In this document: in pieces, positions 1-9,212 of the stretch
Numbering within the stretch: the first letter of the stretch is position 1
Layout of the letters: every line of letters starts with the position of its first letter
From: Polytrichum commune
Taxonomy: Eukaryota > Streptophyta > Polytrichopsida > Polytrichales > Polytrichaceae
Assembly (NCBI GenBank): GCA_950295325.1
Contig: OX485805.1
Location: 38,797,501-38,861,500, forward strand
Direction of reading: 5' to 3'
DNA: 64,000 nucleotides
Translations under genes and position numbers: made by a program
The notes under the pieces: generated by a model
Told to the model about the DNA's origin: nothing
The model's database searches: none
Seen by the model: only the letters and a program-made list of their open reading frames with translations

Positions 1-446
1 GTGGGGGAGGTACTAGATCGTGTGTGTTGTATCTGTCTTTGTTGTATTGTTGCCATAGCCATTTTAGTCTGGTGGTTGGGATGGTGATGAGGTGTCTCCC
101 GGTGTCTTCATATATATGTGTTAATTCGTTTTGTGTATGTATAGTGTTTTCTACAGTGACAATGATTTTTTTTGGGTTGCATTCTATTACTAATATTTGG
201 GTGTGTGGCATTATTGTAGGTGGTGGTATGAATCTTGGATCTTTGGCTTGTGTGGGGGCTAGATGTGTATTTACGATGTTATTATAATAATTGTGTTGAT
301 GTCGTGTGTAATATTCTTTTAGTAATTTAATGTTGTGTTCAATTACTGGGGGTTGGTTAAATGGGAAGAATTTACATTGTGGCAGCCATTTGTGATATGT
401 TGTGTTGTTTTGGAGTGACCATTGGCATAGGTATTTGTTGAATATT

Positions 447-995
447 TTATTTATTTTTCGTTTCGTTTGATTTATAATTTAGTATGATGTGTATGGGAAA
501 TATGAGTGGGTTATTTTTTATGTTGGAGGGTGGGTTGGGTTGTTGGGGTTGTTGTGGTAGCGGTGGTAGTGGTGGGTGTAAGGGATTTTCCTGCATTCTG
601 GGTGTTAGTTCTCTGTTGTTTAATATGTATTTTGTTCTAAATGTGCGGGCTTGTGGGTGCCTATTACATGGGTTTGAGCAGTTTTGGTTACAACTTTCGT
701 GGCAAAAAAGTTGTTCCGCTATATGTAGTGCATTTTTTTCTAATTTTGTCGGTGTTTTATAATAAGTTTGAAAGTCTTTTGGCGACATTAAGTTTGTGCC
801 ATTGGGGAGGGAGATGTGTTTTACCTTTTGTATGTTGTGAGTTAGGAGTTTATGGAGTAGTTTGAGAGATAACTCGGTGTTTAGCTGTGGTAGTACAGTT
901 GTGGCTTGTGTTCTCCATTCTTGTTCTAGTTCTGTCATATGTAGTTGGAAGTTTGCTTCTATATTTTTAAGGTGAGCCCCTCCCTCCTTTTTCAT
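447..995 (-). pseudogene. C-terminal region of LINE ORF2
   Basis: A 182-codon open stretch after the RT. It contains a short cysteine cluster (CHESCNQNCSNPC) in the middle and a proline/glutamine-rich tail. The Cys/His cluster may be the remnant of a C-terminal zinc knuckle found in many LINE ORF2 proteins; spacing is not clearly canonical. The region 1-446 is presumed 3' UTR. Confidence 0.5.
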
Positions 996-1220
996 CAGAA
1001 ATAGTGTTCGTGTCGTAGGTGATCTGATACAGTCTTGGTATTTGATTCTTTGTATATCCTCTGGCCCTCCGTGTTTGGCTAGTATATGTTATATGAGTCT
1101 TTTGTAGATTATTCATAATCTTCCGGGATCATTTAATGCGTTTCAAAGTTGTTCATTAATACATCTTAGGTAGGCATTTTTTAGTGAGAATGCTTCTAGT
1201 CCAAATAGGTCATGTGGTAG

Positions 1221-2450
1221 TCAGGTTATTATGTTTGCTATGCATTTGGGTAAGCCACAGATTACTTTTTGGATTCCAATAAATTTTTTGTCTAATTTTT
1301 TTATGGTTGGTAATGAATATGGAACTGCGTAGAAGCTGTAGGCTATATCGGCTCTAATGACGGTATCCACCATGCTTATTTTTTGTTTGAGTGTAGCTAG
1401 ACAGTTTGTTAGTTGTTTGCATTGGTCTATTATTTTGGCTAAAGTGATTTGTGTTTGGAGCTTCCACTTTAGTAAAGGTTCTAGCTGTATGCCTAAATAT
1501 ACGTAGGGTTCGTTTTGGTGTAGGATAGGTAGTGGTTGATTTATGTAGTTGATATTTTGGGCTTGGATTTTGGCTTTGAATGTTTTGGGTTTTGTTTTTG
1601 ATTTATTTGGGCATCCTGTGATAGCACATTTTGGTACTCCCAAGTCCATTCCGGCCCAATCACAGTATTTGTCCAATTTGTTTAGTTGAGTTTGTATTGA
1701 TTGGAGGTTGTTTGTGATAGCTGCTAGGTCGTCTGCGTATGCTGCCGAGCTGATTGTTAGTTTGGATGTACCAAATGTGTATCCGTTTTTTTCTCTTTTT
1801 GTAGCCATCTTAGTAGAGGTTCTAGGAATATCAGAAAGAGGTATGGGTTAAGTGTATCGCCTTGTATTGTGCCTCTTTGTATTTGTATAGGTTTTGTCTT
1901 TCCGAAGTGTTCGCCAGTGAATATGGTATTGGAGTTTGAGTAATTGTTTCCTATTAGAATCACCGCGTCTTCTGGGTATCCTAAATCTTCGTTATGGCTA
2001 ACAACCTTGCGTGGTTAAGAGAGCCGAAGGCGTTCTTGAAGTCGATATATAATAGGTATATGTCTTGGTTTGTAAATCTTACGTCTTCTAGTGCTGCTAT
2101 AAGGAGTTGAAGTTGTCTGGACGTGCTTCTTTCTACTCTGAATCCTTCTTGACTATCGTGTAGGATTTGGTGTTTCTCCCCGTATGCTGATAGTATGAAT
2201 GTTAGGGTACTTGTAAAAAAATTGTATATTGTGTTTACGAGTGCGATTGGTCGGTGGTTTGGTAGTTTTGAGGGATCTCCTTTTTTATATAGGAGTATGG
2301 TTAAGCTTATTTTCCATGACGTGGGAATTTGTTTTTTTTGTAACAGTGGGAGAAGAATAGGAAAAGTAGTTTGTGGAAGCTTTCGGGCATGTTTTTTAGA
2401 ATTGTGTTAGGGATTTTATCAGGGCCGGGTGTTTTGTTGTTTGCTAGGTT
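1221..2450 (-). pseudogene. reverse transcriptase domain of LINE ORF2, frameshifted
   Basis: RT motifs follow in order on the minus strand: PGPDKIPNTILKNMP (about 2435-2390), a QEGFR-type finger block near 2145-2130, YIDFKNAFGSLNHARL (2050-2000), RGTIQGDTLNPYLFLIFLEP (about 1880-1820) and AYADDLAAIT (about 1745-1715) with the catalytic Asp pair, followed by thumb-like sequence to 1221. The QGDT block and the YADD block lie in different frames that overlap at 1757-1808, a frameshift, and further stops occur upstream. Confidence 0.82.
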
Positions 2451-3269
2451 TTTAAGGCAGATGTCGTATGTTTATCTGTCGAAGTATTCATGTAGTGGAG
2501 TTTGTGGGTTCCCTCTTTTGTCATTGACAAATCCGTCAAGGTCATGCCATGGGTATTGTCTTATTCCGCAAGTACAGTATGGTATGTATTCTCGTTGATG
2601 ATAACATGTTGGTAATGTGGGTCTGTTACTGATTGATTGTTGTTTGTGGATTTCATTGGCTATGTCTACGGGGTTTGTAAGTATATTGTTGTGTTCGTCT
2701 GTAATGCAGTCAAATGGGGGTGTTTTTTGGTTTTTAAAGATTTTTATTTTTATTTTTTTTGGATTTTTTTAATATAATTGTCTGTATTTGGATATTATTT
2801 TTTTGACACATTCTTGGGTGTATTTTGTGGTAATTTTTCGAGCATGTATATTTGCGGTTTTGGCTATTTGAGCTACTATTTTTATCTATTCTTATTGATT
2901 GGGTTCTTGATTTAGGAGGGGTGGGATGACAGCTTGGGTATGGTTTTTTAACTCTTCTATTATTGGGTGTGTTGACCAGTTTGGTGAATTTTTTATGAGG
3001 TAAATTGCTTTCCTGATTATATGGTAGGTGGAAAGGTGATTTTTCCATTTCTTTTGGAGTTTTCTTGGTAGAAAGCCTCCTTGTTGTGATATTCAGTTTG
3101 TGAGATCTGGGAGAGGTGGTGCACTGCACGTGTCTTGGATTTTGTCATAATTTTTTTGTATTAGGTGGTCTAGTATTGTGCAAGATGATTGTCATTGGTC
3201 GTTTGTTATTTGGTCGTTTTTTAATGTGTTTGTAAGTTCATTTATCTGGAGTGCATTTTCTACAAAAAA

Positions 3270-4140
3270 TTATGTTTTGAATTTTTCAATATTTTCATGT
3301 GGGATAGGGTATAATAACCTTGGGGATTTATCTGTAATTGGTGGTATACAACGGGCTAGTAATGTATTTGGTGGTATATGTAGTGTTACTGGGGAGTGGT
3401 CTGAGTTAAGGTTGTAGTCATTATTTGTGGTTGAAGTATATAGGGCATTGTTGGGTATTTTAATGTAGTATCCGTCTATTAAGCTAGTTTGGTTGTAGTT
3501 AAGACCACCTTGTCTAGGATATGAGCTATTCGTAGGGATGTATATGAATTGGAGGTTGTTCATAAATGTACTCCATTCTATATCTTTTGCTTGAGGTGGT
3601 GTTGTGATGTATTCGTTTTGACGTCCTATAAGGGCTATGTCTCTATTAAAGTCTCCGCATAGAATGTGTATGTGGTTTGGGTGATTAGTGGTTTGTTGTG
3701 TTATGTTTTGTTGTATTATTGGTATAAATTTTATATCTTCTTCGTGTGACGGCATGTAGATGTGTATTATTAACCATGGTTGTAGAGGTTGGTTGTTTAG
3801 TTCTATTATTTGTAGGTACGGTGATATTGCGGCTGGAGTGGGGATTTTAGTGATGTTGCCTGGATATGCGTATATTTTATTTATGAGTGTAAGGAGTCCG
3901 CCTCTTGCAGGTGTATATGGCATTCTTTGTTGTATACATCTTGTTAATGCATGCGTATTGTTAAATATTAGTTTAAATTGTGGGAATAGATTTTGTATGT
4001 ATTTTGTGCATTTTGTTGCGGTTAGTTTGGTTTCTTGTATAGTGATAATTGTTGGGTTGTTTGGTGTATTTGATATAAGTTTGTGGAGGTTTGGTAGGGC
4101 TGTGTTTAGTGATGAAGAGTTCCATGTGATTATGTGTGTG
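3270..4140 (-). pseudogene. APE-type endonuclease domain of LINE ORF2
   Basis: In-frame open stretch starting near IITWNSSSLN and ending in a stop at 3270-3272. Motifs in family order: TWNSSS with the catalytic Asn; QETKLT with the metal-binding Glu; GDFNRD; SLIDGYYI; SDHSPVTLH with the catalytic Asp-His. The domain itself is whole, and only the flanking stops break the polyprotein. The reaction is nicking of target DNA to prime reverse transcription. Confidence 0.8.
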
Positions 4141-4774
4141 CTGCGATTTGTTATCTGGTTTGGCTGGGGACGTAATGTGGGTATGTTGGGTAGTGGTGGG
4201 GGATGGGAGTATTCATGTAGTGGCTATTTGCATTTTAGTGCTTCTGTAAGTAATTTTTCTAGTAAAAAAGGGAATTTGTCTGTCATTAGTTGTATGGTTA
4301 GTGGTGCGTTACTTTGTTTGATGAAGTTATATATTTCTTTGTGTATGGTGTTTGGTGGGTTGATAATATCTTGATTTGTTTGTAGGAATTGTGTGTATGG
4401 GTGCATTCTTATGATGTGTCTTTCGGGTGGATTTTGGAGTGAGGCCATACGCTCTAAGACTGTTGTTGTGCAATCTGGTTCTGGAGTTTGTATTAGTATG
4501 TGGTTGCATGTCTCTATTACTGGGCTAATTGTGGTAATAAGTGCATATAATATGCGTGGGGGTGGATGGTGTTGGTTTTTGTAGATGTATCTTGATAGGT
4601 ATGGATAATCTATAATTGTGTCTTGGTGTTTTGGGTGTGCTAGATTTATGATAGGGGAAAATTGTTTTGCTAGGTATTGGTATTCAGGTTGTAACTTGAT
4701 TGTGCATTCTATAAAGTACATTTTGCATTTGTTTTTGTGTGTGGATGGGTGTGTTTGTAGAATATTGGGCATGG

Positions 4775-4850
4775 GTCCCAGGTTGGTTTCAATGTCTCCG
4801 TTGAGTAATAGTAGTAAGTGTAAGGAGAATGCGTGGATAATGGGGAGGTT
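4775..4850 (-). other. 2A-like ribosome-skipping motif at ORF2 N-terminus (altered)
   Basis: Minus-strand translation gives SLHLLLLLNGDIETNLGP followed by MPNIL, in frame with the ORF2 linker and endonuclease. This matches the 2A signature D(V/I)ExNPGP after a leucine-rich stretch, except that the first proline of NPGP is leucine here. 2A-like leaders are known from several LINE ORF2 proteins, where the ribosome skips a peptide bond before the final proline. The substitution probably impairs skipping in this copy. Confidence 0.65.
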
Positions 4851-5011
4851 TGGTCGTTCTTTGTAGGTTATGTACCATTGTTTTTTAGTATTTGTTATTT
4901 TATAGTCTGGGTTTGTTATGTGGCTTGGATGTTTAATGGTTTTTTTTTGTGTTTGTTTGGTATGTCTGGTCTTGTGTTGGTTTTTCTTTCTTATTTTAAT
5001 TTTTTGGTTTT

Positions 5012-5035
5012 GGGCGAGGCCGGTAGGCCGAGCCC
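5012..5035 (-). repeat. GC-rich 24-nt hairpin repeat, copy 4 (nearest ORF2)
   Basis: Identical 24-nt unit located about 170 nt upstream, in LINE sense, of the 2A-like motif that opens ORF2. In the minus frame open here it reads GLGLPASP, a different frame from the other copies, so conservation is at the nucleotide level rather than the peptide level. Confidence 0.8.
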
Positions 5036-6034
5036 TTTTTGGGTGGTTTTATGGATTATATGTTGTGTTATTTTGTTTTGGTGTTTTGGAAACTTCTTTG
5101 GGAGGGGTGGGGTGTTGTTGTGGTTTGTTGTTTTTTGAGTGGTGTAGGGTGTGTTTGTTTGTTTCTTTATTGTCTTTTGTGTGTTGTATGGTTTTAGTTT
5201 TTTGTATGTGTTTTTAGCTTTCCGGAGGCGTTTTTTGGTTGTGGTTAGCTTTTCCTTGTGTTTATTTGTAAGGTTTATGTTTGTTTTGTTTTTGTTTTGT
5301 ATGGTCAAAGGTATTAAGAGATGTTTTGTCTTTATTATTATTTATAATTTTGGGTGTTTGCGTTTGTTTAGGGTTTTTTGAGCCATTGTTGTTTTGTATT
5401 GGGCTATCGGTCTTATTTTGTTTTGTGTTTTGTGTGGGAGTATTGCAAAGTGTTGTATTTGTGATTTTTTGTTGTTTAGGTTTTGGTGATCTTTCTTTTG
5501 GTCTATCTTTTTTGTTTTTTTGTTGTGTGGTTATTTTACCATTGATTAATGTTATGTGATATAAGGTTAGAGTGGGAGTCTTTGGTGTTATTATAGGGTT
5601 TTTTTTTGCACATGTTTGGTTGGTTGTGTGGTGAGGGTGGTGTAGTTAGGTATTGTTGTTTGTTTTCTTATTATCTTTTGTGTTTCATATGGTTTTGGTT
5701 TTTTGTGTGTGTTTTTAGGTTTTCGGGGGCGTTTTTTTGGTTATGTTTATCTTTTCCTTGTTTTTGCTTATAAGGTTTAGGTTTGTTTTTGGTGAGGTTT
5801 TAATGTCTCCACTATGTATTACTAGTAGTTGTAGGGAGGGTGGTTGGTTTACGGGGAGATTTTCACGTTCTATGTGGTTTGGGCTTTGTTGTTTGTTATG
5901 GTTTTTTGTAGAGTTTAGGTTTGTTATATGACTTGGGTGTTTTGTGTTCCTTTGGTGTGTTTGTTTGTTGATATGTGTGGTTTTGTATTGGTGTTTTCTA
6001 ATTTTTTCTTTTTTTCTTTTGGTTACTTTGTTTT

Positions 6035-6058
6035 GGGCGAGGCCGGTAGGCCGAGCCC
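6035..6058 (-). repeat. GC-rich 24-nt hairpin repeat, copy 3
   Basis: Identical over 24 nt to the units at 6749 and 5012. It sits 1,023 nt from the 5012 copy, matching the period of the tandem duplication of the ORF2 leader region. Confidence 0.8.
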
Positions 6059-6436
6059 ATTTTAGGTGGTTTTTATTGGTTTTTTGTATTTGATATTTAT
6101 GTGTATTTTTGTTTTGATATTTTGGGATAATTCTTGAAGGAGGTGTGATGGCATTAGGGTTTGTGTGTTTGTTTATGTGGTTTATTAAAGTAACGTGGAT
6201 TGTGTTAGGTGTGTTTGTTTGTTGTTTCGTTCTTTGTGTTTTGTATGGTTTCGGTTTTTTGTGTGCATTTGTAGTTTTTAGAGGGTATGTGTATAACATA
6301 AGTAGGAGGTGTGTCGGGTATGTTTTGGGGTGGGGTTTTATTTGTTTATGTTGTGTGTGTTCATTATTATTTTTGGGTTTTATGTTATTTGAGTTTGTGT
6401 GTTGTTTGAGCCTCTTCTTGTTTTTATTTTGTTTGT

Positions 6437-6460
6437 GGGCGAGGTCTGTAGGCCGGGCTC
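6437..6460 (-). repeat. GC-rich 24-nt hairpin repeat, variant copy
   Basis: A variant of the same unit: arms GGGC/GCTC and GGTC/GGCC with loop TGTA. The arm changes create only G-T wobbles, so pairing is kept on the plus strand, while one mismatch position changes from GA to GG. Confidence 0.72.
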
Positions 6461-6748
6461 GTTTTATGTGTTTGGTTTTTATTATTATGTTTTTAAGGTT
6501 TTTCCCCTCCTTTGTTTGATGTGTGTTATAGGGAGGTGAGGTGTTTGTCCTTTTGTGTTTAGTTGTGTGTTTTGTTTTTTTGGTTGTGTTAACTATATTC
6601 GTTCTAAGTGTGCATATATATATTTTAGTATTGTTATTTTTTATTATACTTTTGATATTTCTTTGTTTGGGTGTTGTTTTGCTTGAGGTTTTGTTTTGTG
6701 TGTTTGTTGTTTTTGGGTTTTTACCTTTGTTATATCTGCTTTGTTCTT

Positions 6749-6772
6749 GGGCGAGGCCGGTAGGCCGAGCCC
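6749..6772 (-). repeat. GC-rich 24-nt hairpin repeat, copy 1 in LINE sense
   Basis: A 24-nt unit read on the plus strand as GGGC, GA, GGCC, loop GGTA, GGCC, GA, GCCC. The two 4-bp GC stems are separated by GA/GA mismatches (UC/UC in the LINE RNA). It is identical to the copies at 6035 and 5012 and stands out in an AT-rich surround. In one minus frame it encodes ARPTGLA. Confidence 0.8.
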
Positions 6773-6999
6773 GTTTGTGTAAGTTTTTTCTAACTTTCTT
6801 TTGATGTGTGTTTTGATGTTTGGTAGCTATCACTTTGTATCTTTTCGTATGTAAAGTTGGTTTCGTTATGTTGGGTTGGTTTGTTGCTTTGGTTTTATGT
6901 GTGTTAGGGTGTGTTATTTTTGTTTGGTTGTTGTTTGTTATTTTTGGTTGTTTTGGTATGTTTTGGTTTTGTTGTTGTTTTAGTTTATGTATGTGTGCT

Positions 7000-7190
7000 A
7001 AAGCATTTAAGAATGCTTTGGTTTTATTTGTTGTTGTTTTTTTTGGTTGATTTGGTATGTTTTGTTTTTGTTGATGTTTTTGTTGTTGTTTTAGTTTATG
7101 TATTTGTGTGGAAGCATTTAGGAATGCTTTTGTTTTATTTATTATTATTTATTGTTTTATTTCTTTATTGTTAGCATTGCCAAATGCTAA
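7000..7190 (-). repeat. three AGCATT-N4-AATGCT hairpins downstream of ORF1
   Basis: Three short perfect inverted repeats at 7000-7019 (arms AAAGCATT/AATGCTTT, loop TAAG), 7112-7129 (AAGCATT/AATGCTT, loop TAGG) and 7171-7190 (TTAGCATT/AATGCTAA, loop GCCA). The core arm is constant, and the outer bases change together on both sides, so pairing is kept. They lie 109-299 nt past the ORF1 stop in the direction of transcription. They may be RNA structures in the bicistronic message; the role is unknown. Confidence 0.7.
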
Positions 7191-7298
7191 CGGTTTGTTC
7201 TCTTTTCTTTTCTTTTTTTCTCTCCTTCTTTTCTCCTCTTTTTTTTTTTGTGTGGGTACACATTTTTTGTGGATAGGCTATGTGATTGTTTTTCCAAT

Positions 7299-8861
7299 CT
7301 AGTTTTCCAATTGTGGTTGTGTTGGGGCTAGAATGAAGTCTAGCGCTTTTGTTGTCATACTAACCGCTTGTGATGTTAGTGCTAGTTGCTTTCTAATTTC
7401 CGCCAGTTGTAGTTTGACACGTGTTGTCATGTTTTGGGTAATTCTTTCTTCTCGTACATCTGCTTCCAAAGACACCTCTTTTTTGAAGTCTCCCATTTCC
7501 TTGTGTAATTCGGCTGTGAGCTCTGATTTGAGCTCGATTATGAGTTGTCCATTCCTTTTGTCCATGGCGGTTTCAACCAATGCATCAAGGTCGTCATGTG
7601 TGATCATGGTACTTTTCCCTTTGCTTTGTGGTGCATTGCGAGTTGCCTCAAGTGTATCCGCGATTGCTGTGGATATGTCACAAAACCCAAGTTTTTGTTG
7701 CTCCTCCTTGGTGGGTGGTATTGCTCCTTGTAAGCTTTTTGGATGAGGTGAAAAGCTCACATGTTTGCCAAAGATTTCTACGGTCTTGCCTACCCATTGC
7801 CTATAGACAATGGCGTTGAGGCATTGTACATTTGCCGTGCCTTTGTGAAGATCACCTACTTGTCCTCGAAAGTAGAAAGATGCTACATTTAACCCTCCTA
7901 GAACTGCTTTGATGGAGTCCTTTGTATCTTCTATTTTCTTCATTTTGTGAAGACCATAGAGGCACAACATGGTGGCATTCTTTTTTTTGATTTCGTCTTC
8001 TGTGAGTCCTTCTCCGCGGCTCCTTCTCTCTGCTTTGGCTGCTTGTGGTGTGATTACCTGCATGAGTTCTTGTTTGTATGGAACAAAATATTGAATGATT
8101 ATGTTTGCTTGTGTTGGCGTGGTTGAGATGAGCCATCCCCATGTTTCTTCTTTGACCTTTTGCACGCTAGCAATCTCATAGTCATATCCACGTCTGAAAC
8201 TCTCAATTAAAACATCTCTATGTAGCTCACTAGAGGAGATGAGGTGTAGCTTGGGGTTCTCGATTTTTGTAGATAGCAAAGTGTTTCTAGCTATTGAATC
8301 ATAGCATTTGCAAATTTTTCCTAGCATTTGGGTTTTATCTATTGTCAAGATAAAGGGTAGCCCCTTAAGCATGCCAATGCCATCAATTTTGGGATTTTTG
8401 AGATGAATCTTAATGGTCCCCGTCCAAAATTTGATTTTGTTGTTTCTCTCTTTCTCTTTGCATGGGATGTAAATGGGTTCCGCTAGTCCTATCCCCATTT
8501 CGATGCTCATACATGCTAGTCTAGTTGTTGCCATGGTTAGTATCTCATTATGAGTATAGTCTGTTGATGGTCTTTCAAAGTAGACAACTATGTGGTAGTC
8601 AAAGGAAAGCCCAGTGCCGGGATCGACTTCTGTTTCTATGGGTAATTGAGTTAAGTTGAAATGTTGCCCACCTTTCCCATCCGGTCTCTCCAATGGGTAG
8701 AGTAGTTGCTTCACATGTGGGAATGCGATCTTGTAAAGTTGGCTCATCTCCTCTGCTTCTCCTTCAGCTATGCCCATTTCGATAAGGTCTTCTTTCTTCA
8801 TTGATGGCCGACAGTCTTTGGTTTTTACCCCTTCATCAATAGCGAGTTTCTCCATAGCCAC
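7299..8861 (-). CDS. LINE ORF1-like protein (520 aa open frame)
   Basis: A long open frame of 520 residues beginning MEKLAIDEG (after MA) and ending APTQPQLEN. I recognise no named domain. The N-terminal 400 residues look globular. Residues about 425-510 are rich in K, E, L and Q with heptad-like spacing, suggesting a coiled coil, as in many LINE ORF1 proteins that trimerise and bind the element RNA. It is the first ORF of the element and is followed by the hairpin-rich spacer and ORF2. The same frame continues upstream past one TAG at 8871-8873 to a Met at 9212, so the original protein may have been about 638 aa. Its function as an RNA-binding ORF1p is inferred from position only. Confidence 0.7.
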   Translation of the reverse strand: MAMEKLAIDEGVKTKDCRPSMKKEDLIEMGIAEGEAEEMSQLYKIAFPHVKQLLYPLERPDGKGGQHFNLTQLPIETEVDPGTGLSFDYHIVVYFERPSTDYTHNEILTMATTRLACMSIEMGIGLAEPIYIPCKEKERNNKIKFWTGTIKIHLKNPKIDGIGMLKGLPFILTIDKTQMLGKICKCYDSIARNTLLSTKIENPKLHLISSSELHRDVLIESFRRGYDYEIASVQKVKEETWGWLISTTPTQANIIIQYFVPYKQELMQVITPQAAKAERRSRGEGLTEDEIKKKNATMLCLYGLHKMKKIEDTKDSIKAVLGGLNVASFYFRGQVGDLHKGTANVQCLNAIVYRQWVGKTVEIFGKHVSFSPHPKSLQGAIPPTKEEQQKLGFCDISTAIADTLEATRNAPQSKGKSTMITHDDLDALVETAMDKRNGQLIIELKSELTAELHKEMGDFKKEVSLEADVREERITQNMTTRVKLQLAEIRKQLALTSQAVSMTTKALDFILAPTQPQLEN

Positions 8862-8870
8862 GATCCCAAG

Positions 8871-9212
8871 CTAGAAGTCTCTCGGTGTGTCTTTTAGTCC
8901 AGTTGTCAGCTCCGCATTCTTCTTTCGCTTGCTTGAGTTGCTTCCCTTCTTTGCTTCTTGTGTCCTTTTGGTTTGAGTAGTCTCAATCACCATTGTGTCT
9001 TCTGTGTCTTCCATGTTGGTGTCAATGAGGCTCCTCATGATGGCGTCATGTACTGCTTTGCCTCTGCTTGCCATCTGTTGCACACAATAATTGCTAATGT
9101 TTTGGTAAGTTTTTAGGGTAGTGTTTTTATCTCCTCCTTTTTGCGCATGCAATCGGGCTTTGTAGAGGAGATTAGAGCTTTTATTTTTTTGGTTATAAGT
9201 ATTACATATCAT
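8871..9212 (-). pseudogene. N-terminal extension of LINE ORF1, cut off by TAG
   Basis: A 113-codon open stretch in exactly the same frame as the 520-aa ORF1 and separated from it by a single TAG (8871-8873) and three codons. It is basic and polar, with a K/R-rich cluster near its end that resembles a nuclear localisation signal. The frame agreement suggests one original ORF1 of about 638 aa with a premature stop. The alternative is a short separate upstream ORF. No domain is recognised. Confidence 0.5.

Larger units (their letters stand above)
447..4875 (-). pseudogene. LINE ORF2 (2A-like leader, APE endonuclease, reverse transcriptase), broken
   Basis: Degenerate ORF2 polyprotein. In order: a hydrophobic leader with a 2A-like motif (about 4875-4775); a 180-residue linker (4772-4224); an APE endonuclease (about 4140-3270) with TWNSSSLN, QETK, GDFN and SDHSP motifs; an RT core with PGPDKIP near 2430, DFKNAF near 2040-2010, QGDTLNPYLF near 1850 and YADD near 1740; and a C-terminal region to 447. 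The endonuclease and leader share one frame interrupted by TAG at 4224. Further stops follow from 3270 onward, and the RT switches frame between 1757 and 1808. These motifs define a LINE polymerase that nicks target DNA and primes reverse transcription there; this copy cannot make the full protein. Confidence 0.85.
4783..6820 (-). repeat. about 1 kb tandem duplication in the LINE inter-ORF region
   Basis: Two diverged direct copies of about 1,020 nt: roughly 4783-5800 and 5800-6820. Landmarks recur in the same order and spacing: the 2A-like coding stretch (4783-4860 against about 5800-5880), the GC-rich hairpin (5012 against 6035), and a G/T-rich tract with a shared core phrase (about 5160-5290 resembling 5660-5800 and 6220-6290). 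The right-hand limit is approximate because the sequence is low complexity. The copy next to ORF2 keeps the better 2A-like motif. Confidence 0.65.
5715..6833 (-). other. 372-codon lysine/threonine-rich open frame over the spacer
   Basis: An open frame of 372 codons made almost wholly of K, T, N, P and H, a by-product of the A/C-rich strand. It contains three reads of ARPTGLA-like peptide where the GC-rich hairpin falls in frame, and near its end a degenerate 2A-like stretch (HSGDIKTSPKT). I do not think it is a real protein; it looks like spacer left open by base composition. Confidence 0.5.
1..9212 (-). mobile_element. LINE (non-LTR retrotransposon), 3' end beyond window
   Basis: One minus-strand retroelement: ORF1 (about 9212-7299), a 2.4 kb low-complexity spacer with hairpins, then ORF2 with a 2A-like leader, APE-type endonuclease, reverse transcriptase and a C-terminal region running towards position 1. 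No long terminal repeats are seen, and the endonuclease-before-RT order is typical of LINEs. The whole block is C/A-rich on its coding strand, hence G/T-rich as printed, which sets it apart from everything to its right. The 5' end was not located exactly; coding character stops near 9212. The 3' tail lies outside the window. ORF2 is too damaged to encode an active protein, so this copy is dead or dependent on others. Confidence 0.88.

Noticed and set aside
5715-6833. 372-codon minus-strand frame as a real third LINE protein
   Set aside because: Composition is almost only K, T, N, P, H; its repeated ARPTGLA peptide comes from a nucleotide hairpin that falls in other frames elsewhere.
24-7302. 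Many plus-strand open frames rich in F, V, C, L over the first 7 kb
   Set aside because: They are shadows of the skewed base composition opposite the minus-strand LINE; none has a domain.
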